Under the pieces are notes generated by a model. That model was given only the letters and a program-made list of their open reading frames with translations. It made no database searches and was not told the DNA's origin. Both the position numbers and the translations under genes were made by a program. 64,000 bases of DNA, taken from Phlebiopsis flavidoalba. Taxonomy: Eukaryota; Basidiomycota; Agaricomycetes; Polyporales; Phanerochaetaceae. Every line of letters starts with the position of its first letter. Positions within the stretch are counted from its first letter, which is position 1. The stretch spans positions 1 to 64,000 of the forward strand of contig JAOCPU010000064.1 in assembly GCA_035772785.1 (NCBI GenBank), written 5' to 3'. This document shows positions 22,080-33,552 of this stretch, one piece after another.

Positions 22080-24368
22080 ATATGACTGCTGCGCACAAAA
22101 TATTCGTATGAGATTATCTTTCTCTAATTTCTGACAGCTGGCCGTCGTTTCCCGTACGGAAATCCCCATCCATTGGACCGTGTCTGCTACCGACACCCGT
22201 TTTATACACCCCCCCCAGAAGTGGGACTTTTCGCCCCGGTAACAAGTGCACGGAACAAGTGAAGAGTGACTACGTGTGACTGCGGACCTCTGCGGGCACG
22301 TATCTGAGGCATCCAACGGACCCGTAATATTGATGCTGGTAAGCAAATGAATGATACAAAGTATTTCTCATTTCAATGAGCAGATTGATTTAATCCGAAG
22401 TCGTGCAAAGCCTTGTTCAGGCTGACGAGGTTCAAAACCTTGCGTACGCAGGAGCCGATATCAACTTACTCACTGCGAACAGATGAGGCTGTGCCCCCGA
22501 AAATATCTGCTGTGCCAATACAATTATCGATTATCAGCGTGTATGCTTAAATGATTAAAATGTTAGAAAAAAGTCAAGAGCTGCTTAACGTCGCTTTTTG
22601 AAACGTCTTTGTCTTGCTTCTTGCCAAGGTCCTATGCCTCATCGGTGATGAAATGCACTTACGAGTGTTGGCCAGTCCACGGTAGACACGAATGTCTAGG
22701 TATGTCGTAACGAGGGCCGTGTTTGTCTGCGCGCTTCCCGACACGGTTCGGGGCATCTCGTTGAGTGTTAGGGGTCGAGGACGTCCACACGCACCACACT
22801 TGGAAAATGATCCGGCATGTGTCCCACGCATGCGTTACATGTATTCGCCCACGTGATTCGCACCATTGCGGGCTCGTGGCTAGGTGAGGCAAGCTCTGTC
22901 TAGGTGCTGGTTCCTTGTTGTTTAGAAAAACTCCCTAGAAGATCATGGTTAGTGTCTCGATCACGACAATGATAGGTGATTGCCACTGGACTTATGGCGT
23001 GACTTCAGCATCCGACGCACCAGTAAATACTATGAGCGCGGTTTACATCATGTTGTGCCTAGGCATGCCATTGAATTTAGCCGACGAGCCGGATGTCAAG
23101 AACTTGTCAAGACAGGGTCTACAACAATACAACACTGTGTTATGTGCTGCGGGGGCCACACGCTGTCCAGACGGCCGGTATTTGGTGTTCTCGGACCCAT
23201 GCGGACAACTCGGGCGGGACAACAACGTTTTCACAATGGCGATGTCTACCACCCCCTCTGTTTGTAGCCCTTAAGCAGTCGGTGAGTGAACTGGCTGGAC
23301 ATGAAAAAAAATGTCTTCTACCCGCTCCTTGAGCACTGCCAGGTCTATCATCTGGATATTCACGACCTGGGGGGGGAGTCTAGGCGTCCAGATGTCATTA
23401 GACCTTGGTCTTGACATGACTTCCCTGCCCATCTCAGTGCTGGACCCATATACATCAGTATTCACACGCAGAACTGCGCGCTTTTAGCGACACCTTTGGT
23501 CAAACTCCCGACTAACCACTTGGCTCCCGACGCGGTCGCACCAGCCATGCAAATTGACGCGAACAGCTCTTATGTCCTATCAGGCCACAAAGAGGCAATT
23601 CTGCTACTTGTCGCTTTTATTGATCCAGAAAAAAAGTCTTGCGGAGACTTAGCCTCCCAGTTCCTTCGTTGGCAGCTTGCGTATCGCACACAAATGCCAC
23701 TCGGTGTGCTACAGATCGCGCACAGGTTCTGCGGAGGGCAGTTCGGACAGCAGATACGCACTAGCAGTTCTCTCCCCTAGAGTCTAGCGTATGATAACTT
23801 TTACTACCGGCGCCCGTATGACGAGATAATTTGACCTGTGTATGGATTTGCGCACGGCCTTTCCGAACCTCGTCAGCAGGGCACCGTACACAACCAGCGG
23901 GCGCTGTGTGCAAACAACAAAAAAAAAAAAGGGGGGGCGGTCAGAGTCTGCACACACTCTTCGGATTCGCTTACACAGGGCCGGGCTCACACACCTGGGC
24001 CTTCCGACAAACTGCTAAACAGCTGTTTTCTAATCGGTCGAGTGATTAGTGATTCCCATCTCCCGTGTTATGGATTTTCTCTACCCATGATCCGCGCCCC
24101 ATATTCAATGACCGGCCTTTACGGGCATAGACGAACACTGGAGAGTTGAGATCGCTCTCACTCTCGCAATGCGGAACGATGATGTGCAGCGTGTAAAGCT
24201 TGGAGACGGCCCTATGACGTTGCTCAAACCTAGTCCGTGTACGCCGACGGATTAGAGACGGAAGGCGTGGCCCGAGAAGCATATATTACTCTAGCTCGGC
24301 GCTGAAGGTCAAGTGTGAGCACCTGTGGCGTACCTCGTTTGACCCCTTGCGCTCAGTGAAAGCTGCCC
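22080..24368. other. 2.3-kb spacer between oxygenase copies 2 and 3
   Basis: No gene recognised. A 94-codon open frame at 23496-23780 (plus) has ordinary composition but no family resemblance. A run of 12 A followed directly by 7 G lies near 23919-23937, and seven to eight Gs occur near 23369. A TATA-like ATATATTACT near 24280 precedes copy 3 by about 90 bases. Confidence 0.35.
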
Positions 24369-25982
24369 ATGACTGTCACGCAGACCGTACCATCAGTTCT
24401 CTACACTATGAGCCGGCCCCTGCATCGAGAGAGAGCTGTCCAGTAAACAATTTAATTTTGGTACATCCCAGATCGGCTTAACCCTCAGCAGTGGAATATG
24501 CCGATTTTGAGACGGTCATCGACCCCTGTCCAAAATTTCCCCTCGGCTGAAGGCCGAGCCCTGAACTAGCGAAGCTAGTGCGGGAAGCCATGCGTACCAA
24601 GGGTTTCTTCTTCTATATCATTAATCACGGGTTAGATGCTGCGCAGGTGGGACTCTTTGACTTCCTAGTATCTCCCATGAATACCGTTCAATCTTCTCAC
24701 CTTCATAAAACATCAAAAAGTTAAGGACCGTATCTTCGACATCGCGGCTAATGTACCTTTTTCACTCGTATCTGATGAGGAGAAACAAAAATATGCCTGC
24801 GACAATGCTGCAAAACGGTCTTATCAAGGGTACAAGCTCCGCCAATACTGGGTACGCTTACATATATGTCGAATATATTGCTCGATTAACGCCTTGAAAA
24901 ATCCCTTAGCATGTGCATGGTGGTGTACGAGACCAAATCGAGCACTATAATAGTCTGTTCCTTCCTTCGACCCTGGTCGCTATGTTAACGACAGCATCTC
25001 AGTCAACAGGGACATCAGCAAAAGGGAACACCCAGAGGCACTAAGGCCTTTCCTCCCGGAAATTTCAGACTTCGCCAAACACAATCATATAAATGTTTTG
25101 CACCCGATCCTGCGGCGAGTGGAATCCGGCTCCTCATATTGTACGGTTCACAGTCACTGACAAGCTACTGAAGGTTGTTGGCACTTGGATTGGAGGTGCC
25201 AGAGGACACTTTGGTCAAGACACACGGTGGGGTTCAGTGTCCGAAACCTATGGTGAGCCGTTGGCGGAAAATTGACATACATCGTGACAAACGTTTTTAG
25301 TTCGGTTCATGAAATAGTGTGTCACCCGGCGTGTCCGAGGTGAGAAACCCACTGACGCATTGGACCACAGCTACCCGCGCTCTCAAGAGGAAGAAATCAA
25401 GTCCGACAACGTCTGGTTGAAGGGACACACAGGTTCGCACGCCGGCCATCCCATTTGACGTCGTTCTCACACTTTTCTAGACATTGGAAGCGTCACGATC
25501 CTATGGTCACAGCCTGTCAGTGCTCTGCAGATTTTATCACCAGACGGAAAGTGGCGGTGGGTCAAGCACATAGACAACGCTCTTGTACGTCTTACGATAC
25601 TCTCATACCAACCAAGCACGTAACCGCACACCCAGGTGATCAACGCAGGCGATTGCCTCGATTTCCTATCTGGTGGATACTATAAGGCCACGATTCACCG
25701 CGTAGTCCAACCTCCTGCCGATCAGCGAGGCTGCACCCGTCCTTGGTGCATTTTACTTTGCAATTCCTGATGATAACATCAAGTTGCTGCCTCTGTTGCA
25801 AAGCCCCGTACTGCAGAGGGAAGGCGTCAAACGTAGGTTTGATGACGACGAGGCACCGGTGGTCGAGGCGTGGCGGAAAGCCAGAACAACGGCCTACGGC
25901 ACATCCCAGCTGAAGAAGAGTGTCGAGAAGGCGGGTCGAAGAGGAGGTTCTCGTTGGCGTGGTGGTGAAGCACTACAATTGA
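24369..25982 (+). CDS. 2-oxoglutarate/Fe(II) oxygenase, copy 3 of 3
   Basis: Start MTVTQTVPSVLHYEPAPASRE, same first-intron position as the other copies. Then EYADFETVIDP, a missing G near 24563 (GRAL to LAKLVREAMRTKGFF) and an extra Phe codon in FFFYIINHG. RIFDIAANVPFSLVSDEEKQK, SYQGYKLRQYW and EHPEALRPFLPEISDFAKHN follow. WLKGHT (His 25426-25428) is followed by an intron and then DIGSVTILWSQPVSALQI, LSPDGKWRWVKHIDNAL and GDCLDFLSGGYYKATIHRV. FYFAIPDDNIKLLPL and VLQREGVKRRFDDDEAP come next, and the full family end VVVKHYN with stop TGA at 25980-25982. HxD and the distal His-containing block are complete. It is the best preserved copy in its second half. The three share intron positions, so the array arose by DNA-level tandem duplication, not retroposition. 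Confidence 0.85.
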
Positions 25983-26067
25983 TACCACCTTGAACGCAAG
26001 AACGCCCACAGCGAATTTGCTGTTGTACTATAATTGTCGTTTTGAGAATGAAAGCTGTAAATTACAC

Positions 26068-28260
26068 TTATTTTTCACTGCTGTCCCTCTCTGTGAGGGT
26101 CCTCACAGGGCCAGTGAAGTGGAAACCGTCCCAGAGCGACCATACTAGCCCTACAACAATGACAAACTCCGCCAATGGCAACGACCGCGTAGTTCATGTC
26201 AAATTGGTTCACGGGCGATGCTGTCGGAGGAGAATGAATAGAAGCACAGATGAACAAGGTAAACTGCGAGGTAAAATCGGATTAGCCAGTCTCGTCAGTT
26301 GAGCTGAGAAAGGGTTTCATACCAGCGAGCTCGCAAGGTTGATCGGCCAGGACCATTTTCCAAGATTAAAGGGGCCGCGCGATGGCAATCTGTCACCGGT
26401 TATACTCCCGGAAATATCACTAAAATTTGTGCGGCTCACGAGGAGGACGGCCACAGCGTACGGATGAGAATCGGCTGTAGATAGCTCAGCATCACAGCGA
26501 TGGCAGCTGAGGACAAAATGGCATTAAACTGGACCGCAGCGGTTAGCACGTCGCTAGTGCAGGATTCCTAAGCCCCAGACCTACCGCGATCGTGGACCCT
26601 ATGTAGGCACATGAGATGACGCATCCAACCAGGACTGAGAGCCAGACCCCAACATAGGGTGCTTGATGACGGTTCAAAGCCATGAACCAAGGTCTCATCG
26701 GAAACGCATTATCACGCGCCAGCGCGTAAAATAAGCGTGAACTAGCGTGTGAACGCCGTCACGGCGGCCATGAACTGCGCAAGCGTGATGACTGTCAAGC
26801 ACATCAGCGTCAAACGTCGCCCGACGGCGTCGTAGAACAGTTGGGCAATCGGGATGGCGTATGCCGTGGCTTTGAACGCTTGCAATGCTCTGCACGGAGA
26901 ACAAAAGTGCGAGCATGTACACAAGACTATGAGCCAGGAACCGCCCGATACTACCGACGACGGCTAATGGCGCCAGTAGCTCCGCGCGTTTCGCCTCCTC
27001 TGCAACCTGCGCCGCCGTCTCGCACCCTTCAAGCGTGTAAACGGCCTAAAACAGTGTCAGCACGCCGTCGATGATTTAGGTTCCGTTTACCTGTAAAAAT
27101 CCGAGGAGCACAACAAAACCCTTGGACTGCCATCCGGTGAAGCTGCGCGTGGTATGAGCTGATGTAGCCGAGAAGCCGAAGGAGAGCGCACTTCTCGAAG
27201 TCAGTGAAGACAAAGTCCGCAGAGTTCTGATATTAGAAGTGAGATGGGCTGGCTACGGGTAAAGCGGGGAGGCCTACCTTCACCGGGGCCTTCACAAGAA
27301 GCGTGACCACCAAAACGAAGGTCCCGCCTAGGGTCCACCACAAATTGAAGGTGCTCAACGCTCCGATGGCTTTTGTCCCGACGGTGTTAACTACCCCGGA
27401 CATGATATTCACACCCCAGGCAATTGCAGCGATCTCAACCCGGGTCAACGTTCTGCCTTGGCCGACCTCCGCTAACGACGCAAGGTAGAGTGCGACGCTA
27501 TTCTAGGGGATGAGCTTCCACAGGGTATCGCGGGCGAGATGCCTCCACCTTAGGTTTCCCGGAAGTCCCGGTAAAAACCATAGCAATGCTGTAAATCCAG
27601 CCCGTCTGAAAAATGTCGCATCTTCAGTCCGATTGGCACTTCGCGACAGGGGACCTACGCAAACTGGCGGAACTCCGATTCAATGACAAATCGGAACCAC
27701 ATACAAGCTACTTACAACCTAGGAACGGCCGATCCGGCTTCATCTTGCAGACCCAGAAATACAATCCACCCATGGTGGGGCTAGGTCGTGTCAAACATAC
27801 ACATGAAACAGTGATTGTATGTCAACTCGACTCACAATGTGCTGCAGATCTCCGCGAGGGAGAGCGCTATGAGCAACATGAACAAGCATACATATCTAGA
27901 AATGAATAAGTTAACACGGAAGCAAGCGCGCTAATAACACAACGCCCTACGTTCCACCCCCAGGGTAAACAGTCCCAGAGGACCGCCAGAGAAGAGCCCG
28001 GTCTGAAAACGCGCTACTCATTCCGGTCAAGATACCGATGGCACAGAATGAGATGCCCAGAACGCCGAAAGAGCGACATATCCCGGCGGAACTCGCTCTG
28101 GTAACCCAGCTCGTTCAAGCGTTTCTCCGATTCCGAAGGAGCGCCCTCTCCCTTTCCTTCGGACGCTTCAATGTCAAATAATTCGGGGACTTGTGAGCTC
28201 TCCCCGGCGGCTGAGTCGTTCTTACTGCTACTCGCAAGCGGTGTTCAGCACACCCTAGCA
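26068..28260 (-). CDS. APC-superfamily amino-acid/choline-type permease, frame-broken
   Basis: A plasma-membrane transporter of the fungal amino-acid/choline/GABA permease group, normally about 520-550 residues with 12 helices. In order on the minus strand: acidic N-terminus (SEGKGEGAPSESEKRLNELG), DMSLF, LGISFCAIGILTGMSSAF, TGLFSGGPLGLFTLG, MALSLAEICS, GGLYFWVCKMKPDRP and GWIYSIAMVFTGTSGN. NSVALYLASLAEVGQGRTLT, VEIAAIAWGVNIMSGVVNTV, LWWTLGGTFVLVVTLLVKAP, MLALLFSVQSIASVQ and LMCLTVITLAQFMAAVTAFT follow. The end is FNAILSSAAIAVMLSYLQP, RGPFNLGKWSWPINLAS and HFTGPVRTLTERDSSEK, stop 26070-26068. At least seven short introns. Breaks include AAAA at 28006-28009 (one too many) and a lost T near 26130. 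The first exon with the ATG was not found. It sits tail-to-tail with oxygenase copy 3, with only about 85 bases between their stops. Substrate unknown. Confidence 0.8.
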
Positions 28261-29118
28261 GCAGAACGTTGACAAGACATACTCTATCATGATGGTGGTA
28301 GACCTCATAGCTGCGACCTCCAAACATCAGCTGAGCTTGCACAGAGTGATAGCCATATCTGAGCCTCTGATTCACGTGTCGTTGGCTTATTCAGACCATT
28401 GGTAGCGGGGTTTGAGATCGCGCGTGCCATCAACATCTGTAAATGAACTAGGACATTGGTCCGCTTGTTATCGAGAAGCCAGGGCTCACATGCGCATGTG
28501 GTGAGGGCAGCCAACGTAAAGCCTAGGAACAACGCTCAAGCAGAGTCACGTCGGGCCTAGAAGTCGCACAGTGTGGCCATTTGCATCTCTAGCAATCGCA
28601 GTGATTTAATAGAGCTAAGCTGTGATGACGATATGAGATTTGACTTTCATTACATGCACGGTACACACCCGAGGCAGTGTACTCACGACTTCGGAGACGG
28701 TAGAGTTTCGGGAGCGCCGTTACTAAAGTCGATGTGCTCTTGTACAGCCTGAGACAGCTACGAACGCGCTTGACTATCCACTACACTGAGAGCGATGGGC
28801 TAAAAAAATTAGTTTCAAGTTCCAGCGGTGAACGTCGGATGTCGATGTTTTCAGGGCATTTAACAACAAAAATATTTTGGTGAGCTGCGCGTCTACCATC
28901 ACGTGACTGATTTCTCGGCGCGCGACTCAGCGCCGACGCAGACGACAGATCTTCCACAACGACCAACCCCACACAATTCCTCTCAATTCCCTTCATTACC
29001 CACTACCGTCTATTTTTATATCCCTATATCACGCGCGCTCTCTCGAAATTCAATCATAGCACGTCAAACGCATCGCCGAACCTCTCACCACGTCCTCGCT
29101 CGGCTCGGAGCATGCGCA
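28261..29118. other. divergent intergenic region between permease and GWT1
   Basis: No gene recognised. It should hold the promoters of both flanking divergent genes. The last 200 bases before the GWT1 start are pyrimidine-rich with TATTTTTATATCCC near 29010, a likely core promoter for GWT1. Confidence 0.4.
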
Positions 29119-31335
29119 ATGGGTGACACAAGCTACAAGACTATGAAGGAAGCGTTTGTTTCTGGGGCAACTGGGTCGTCGATAGGGCACGTAAATATGA
29201 TATCACTGGTCGCGTTGGTACAGGTCAAATCGTCGCGAAGTCTATTCAAGTATTGACTAGACTTCAGATATCGATAGCACTGCATTCTCTGCTTTTTACG
29301 CACTCGGCTACCATATCAGAAAAAATCTAGGCTTTACCATGGACTACATCCTTCTGGTGGTAACCTTTACTACTATCCGTCACGACATTCGCAAATTCCT
29401 CAGGTTATTTGCTAATACTTCTGACTCTGCCTACTCTGGTTCTGCTTCTATTGACCCGCACGTGAAGCCGGAACGCCCTCCCCTTGCCTTCCATGCACGC
29501 GTCCGGGAGTTGTAGCTGGGAGCCGCCATTCCAGCATTGAAGGTCATCGCCAGTGCGGGATGGTCCACAATGCGGGAGCTCCCACTCAGACGACGCCGCA
29601 CCGCAAGCGAACTCCGTTATACCGCCTTTACCTGCGCTGCGAGTCACGACTTACCGGGCACACATGCTTCTGCTCACATCAATTTGCATACTAGCTGTCG
29701 ACTGTCCCTGTCTTTCCGAGAAATCTCGCGAAATGTGAGAGCTTCGGCGTCTCGTTGGTGCGCATGCTGTACTCTCTCCGTTCGGGCGACCTTGACGGCC
29801 GCTCCGCTAGATGGATCTTGGTGTCGGATCATTTGTGTTCTCTCAGGGGATTGTATCCGCTATACCACCTCATTAAGAACGGTGCATACTTGAAGGCGTC
29901 TCCCCTGTCTAAGATTCTCAACGTGACCTCAACAAATGTCTGCCCCCGTCCTCGCCCTTGGACTGCTGCGCACACACTGTCCGTAAAGGGCACTCAATAT
30001 CCGGTATCGGTCCGGTACCGGGTCCGGTCCGGATCTGTACTAGCTCGAGTCTCAAACGCGTATTCAGGAGCATGAGACAGAATACGGGACACACTGGAAC
30101 TTCTTTATGACACTGTGGAATTGTGCCTGTCTTTCAGGTGGTCTTACATCCCTTCATAGCATACCTCCCGGTGTCCTCTTCTCGGTATCATTGTTGGAGT
30201 CTGTAGAGCACTCTGACCTGCTCAATCGTTCTGCAGACTCTCACAATGGTCACTCTAGCCACCACCAGATCTCCTTGTCATCTGCTGGTCTCATGCACTA
30301 CGTTTTGCACGCTCCACGTACTTCTTTGGTCAGCTCGAACAAAGAAGGTTGGCTGTGGGGTCTCTATTACATTGGGTGCGCTCTGCTACAGCATATAGAG
30401 ACGCGGAAACCTCGCTGATGCGCTGTCACACAAAAACCCCTCTCCGGTGCACGAAAGGCTACCTTGCTCTCTGCAATCTGCTGGGGGACTCTCCACAGGC
30501 ACTATTCTTCTTCCATCATAGCGCCTTCCTACTTTCGGAGAATGGCAGGCCCAACTGGAGGGAACCCACGCTCCGTACCATCGCGGGGTTGATGAGCACC
30601 GCTCCGGACTCCGAAAGCGACGATGACACACCGAGCAAGAGGACCAGGGAACGGATACAACACAGTGCAGGCGGGAAAATGATAAGACCGCCACAGAATT
30701 ATTCTCGTATGCCGTTCTCTGGTGGGCGGCCTTGGGCGTTGTCTGTCTATCGAAACATCGGGGAGGGCATCTCCCGCCGCGTGTGGGTAACGCACCCTTG
30801 TGGACGCTCACATCTTGGGTCCTGATTCGCTCCTGACCTTAGGTCAATCCTACCCTACATACTCTGGGTAGCCGCCTTCAAAACACATCCTTTCTCCTCG
30901 GCTATCTAATGCTGGACCTCATTTTCTTCCCTTCTCCTTTGTCGAAATCAGTGTACTCCCCAACGTCCAAAACTCAAGGTTGCAACCCGACCCTGTGCCA
31001 TCTCTTGGGTTACGGCCGTAGAGATGGGGGTGGCCGTGGCTCGGAACGGGACGCCGGGCGCACCATCTTTGCTCGAGGCGATTAACCGCAACGGACTTGT
31101 CTTCTTTCTCTTCGTAAGTGAGCTGTGTAAATGACACTCTTGTGTTGAAATCGCGAAAAAACCGCTAATCACGCCTTCGATCGTAGGCCAACATATTGAC
31201 CGGATTAACGAATCTCGCAATATCCACCATGTACACCACTGACTGGTGGGCGATGACCATCCTTACCGTCCCTATTCCGCTGCTGTTTGCGCCGCGGCCT
31301 GGGTAGCAAGAAGCCGAAAATTGTGGCGCGCGTAA
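29119..31335 (+). CDS. GWT1: GWT1-type inositol acyltransferase of GPI-anchor synthesis
   Basis: GWT1 (PIG-W) acylates the inositol of GlcN-PI in the ER, an early GPI-anchor step; it is the target of manogepix-type antifungals. The start reads MGDTSYKTMKEAFVSGATGS, then SSIGHVNMISLVAL and an intron. SIALHSLLFTHSATISEKN, LGFTMDYILLVV, LLSVTTFANSSGYLLILLTL, TTYRAHM, VFPRNLAKCESFGVSLV and LIKNGAYLKASPLSK follow. TQYP joins EHETEYGTHWNFFMTLW across an intron at 30004-30067. SLSSAGLMHYVLHAPRTSLV and SSNKEG come next, then VAAFKTSFLLGY, LLEAINRNGLVFFLF, an intron, ANILTGLTNLAISTMYTTDW and the C-terminal WVARSRKLWRA, stop 31333-31335. Length and order fit the family (about 480-500 residues, 13 helices). 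Breaks: A6 at 29320-29325 where seven are needed, others near 29370, 29460 and 31273. Confidence 0.88.
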
Positions 31336-32703
31336 CCCTCAATGTGCACTGGTACATCCCGTGACCTCTTCGTTGCCAAAGAAGGCTGCTGATATCGTTA
31401 TCCATAATCCGATCGTCCGCCCTGACATCACGATGAGTACCGTTCCTCGGGGACATAACTGGAGATGTCTGTGAGCTTGTAATTTGAATCATGACCCCCG
31501 CGCTCCCTTTTGACATTGTGAATCTGGATATTTCTCAGTGTTCCTTCGCTTCCTTGATCTATCTCTTACAGATCCCGCAACCCTACGATACAGCCTCGTA
31601 TGCGTGCTCATGAGTACCCCTTGACCCAATTTGCGAGCACGTTGTTGTCGAAGATCTCAGAGTGCTGTCCCAGTCGCTCGGATCCCCCTTGACGTAGAAC
31701 TTGCGGCGCAGCAGCCACCATCTGGCACGGAAATCACCTACCACGTTTCGGTTGTTAAATTCGCGTGGTCTCCGCACTCCTGTACGGTGGACCCCTTGTG
31801 TTTATTGTATCGCAGCAGCAAGCAGATTGCTGCTTCCAACGGATCGCCTCGAGGGCGGGGGCGGTGCCGACGAATTAACGAACTTAGTAACGTGGCCACG
31901 GAATGCATGTTCCTCGCGTTGAGGGCATTGCAATGCGTCAAAGAGTATGTCTTGTAGGCTTGCGGAGTGGGGTGGATTAGTGTTTGCACGCCGTTCGCAT
32001 GCACCCGCACCGCCATGAAGACCGATGCGCTAATTGAGCGCCGCTCCCACAAGATCACGTCCCTCCCTAGGGTCTAAGCGTTCCTAGCCCTCGTTGCCGT
32101 AAACACAACCCAGTGACGCAGACGGCGCAAAGAGGATGTCAATTGGTTACTGGTCCGTACTCGCGGCGATACGCGACGCTGCACACGCCTCCGAAAAATT
32201 TGTGTCAAGGCTGTGAGCACCGCGGTGCTAGCGCTAACTTTGATAGTACACCCTCCGAGTACGTATCGTTGCTTCGTAGCAGCACTCTCCACTTTGACGC
32301 ATTTGCATTGAGCTTTCGCAGCTTGTAAAGGGCCGGGCGTCGTTTGAATGAACCCTGTACACCCCGTGAGGAGAATCGGCACTCCTGCGTTCAAGCGAAC
32401 CTCAGAAGGCATTCGTCAACTGCCTTCCCTCCTTCAGTCTCCGCGCAAAGTGGGTGAGTTCCCACCTGTTTACATGTCTGATGTTGATTGTAACCAATTA
32501 GTGTGTTCGGCCATCTTACATTGGAGGATTGGCAGCGGAAGGATGCGTGTCCCAAAGTGGCGATGCCGCTTTGTACTCCTAAAATTAACGCTAGCTCGTA
32601 TATAAGTACTAGGAAGTTGTGCCTCATCGTTCATCGGCACTTGTCGACCTCGTCAGCATTCGATCGACCCTATTTTCTACTCGTACACTCTTCACATCCA
32701 AAC
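31336..32703. other. no recognisable gene
   Basis: Open frames of 100-112 codons exist on both strands (31631-31957 plus, 32074-32412 minus, among others), but they overlap, lack family resemblance and show no consistent splicing. The last 150 bases are pyrimidine-rich with TATATAAGTA near 32598, a plausible promoter for the next gene. Confidence 0.35.
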
Positions 32704-33552
32704 CATGTCTTCCTGCGAAAACTGGTCCCGCGGTCGCTCCTCCATCCCTGACACGGACGCGTGTTACCCATCCTCGTGCTCGCCCCAGTCCTCTTCACCC
32801 GTGCCAATATCAATGCAAGCTTTCCCCTACGGTACGATCACCAGCATCTACTAGGCATCCCCGTCAACTCATGCTCGCTACCTCTAGTACCAGGCATCGG
32901 ATATCATCGTCCCTCAAAGACCGTACGCAGCCAACATACAGCGGAGAAACCATACGTACAACATTCCCAGGATTCAATTCTTCGTTCACGGCCAAACACG
33001 GCATCAACCTAGCGGAGACGCGTGGCGAACAGAATCTTTTCGGGGCCTCGATCATGCGGAAGACATGGTTACTTGATGGCTTTGGCACAAAAGTCACTTA
33101 TCGTGTTGACGGTACCCGTAAACGGTTCCTTTTTTACTCGGACCCCGCTTGCTTACAAGTCTTTACAGTGGCCCGGTTATGCCGGCTACAACAAAACAGA
33201 AGCATGCTCTGCGAGCGACACGAGTAAAGGAAAGTCTATATCACCCGCTCCAAAAATGGCAATTCATGTTGCGGAGGTTTATGAAAGAGTTTATCGAGGT
33301 AAGTTTCACGCTGTGGGCCCGAGTTGATCCATGGGCCAATCCAATGATCTATAGGAGAACGGGTCCCAGCCCAACGGGCGAGCAGAACTGGCGCGTGGGC
33401 CCCTGGATTCATTGAGCTGGCAGATCTCTGGCTCCTTGAGATTCATACAAGTGTCCAAGGCAAGCCTTCAGCCCATCCTGGCCTACCGCCCACGTTTTGC
33501 CCCACACAATGCGCAGCCGTACCGTGGCTACGTGCCGGTCTTCCATTTCTGA
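32704..33552 (+). CDS. agaricomycete family protein of unknown function (WPGY...YRPRF type)
   Basis: The start MSSCENWSRGRSSIPDTDAC is in good context (AACCATGTC). A first exon ends PFPY at an intron with a CTCTAG acceptor. Exon 2 reads YQASDIIVPQRPYAANIQRR, then IPRIQFFVHGQ, LDHAEDMV, DGFGTKVTYRV and an intron. Exon 3 has WPGYAGYN, QKHALRATRVKESL, KMAIHVAEV and MKEFIE, then an intron with donor GTAAGT. The last exon gives GAWAPGFIELADLWLLEIH and QPILAYRPRFAPHNAQPYRG before the stop at 33550-33552. I recognise the pattern (fungal proteins with the WPGY, HALRATR, PGFIE and QPILAYRP blocks) as a multi-copy family of mushrooms, but no function is known to me. Frame breaks lie near 33075, 33190, 33240 and 33450. 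There is no membrane segment or signal peptide. Confidence 0.6.

Noticed and set aside
23919..23937. Poly-A followed by poly-G as a retrotransposon 3' end
   Set aside because: No reverse transcriptase, target duplication or 5' sequence of an element is found next to it.
17428..25982. Retroposed origin of the oxygenase copies
   Set aside because: All three keep the same introns, so they are DNA-level duplicates.
30001..30045. CCGGT repeats as a transposon end inside GWT1
   Set aside because: The segment is cleanly removed by GT-AG splicing (30004-30067), restoring the conserved TQYP-EHETEYG junction.
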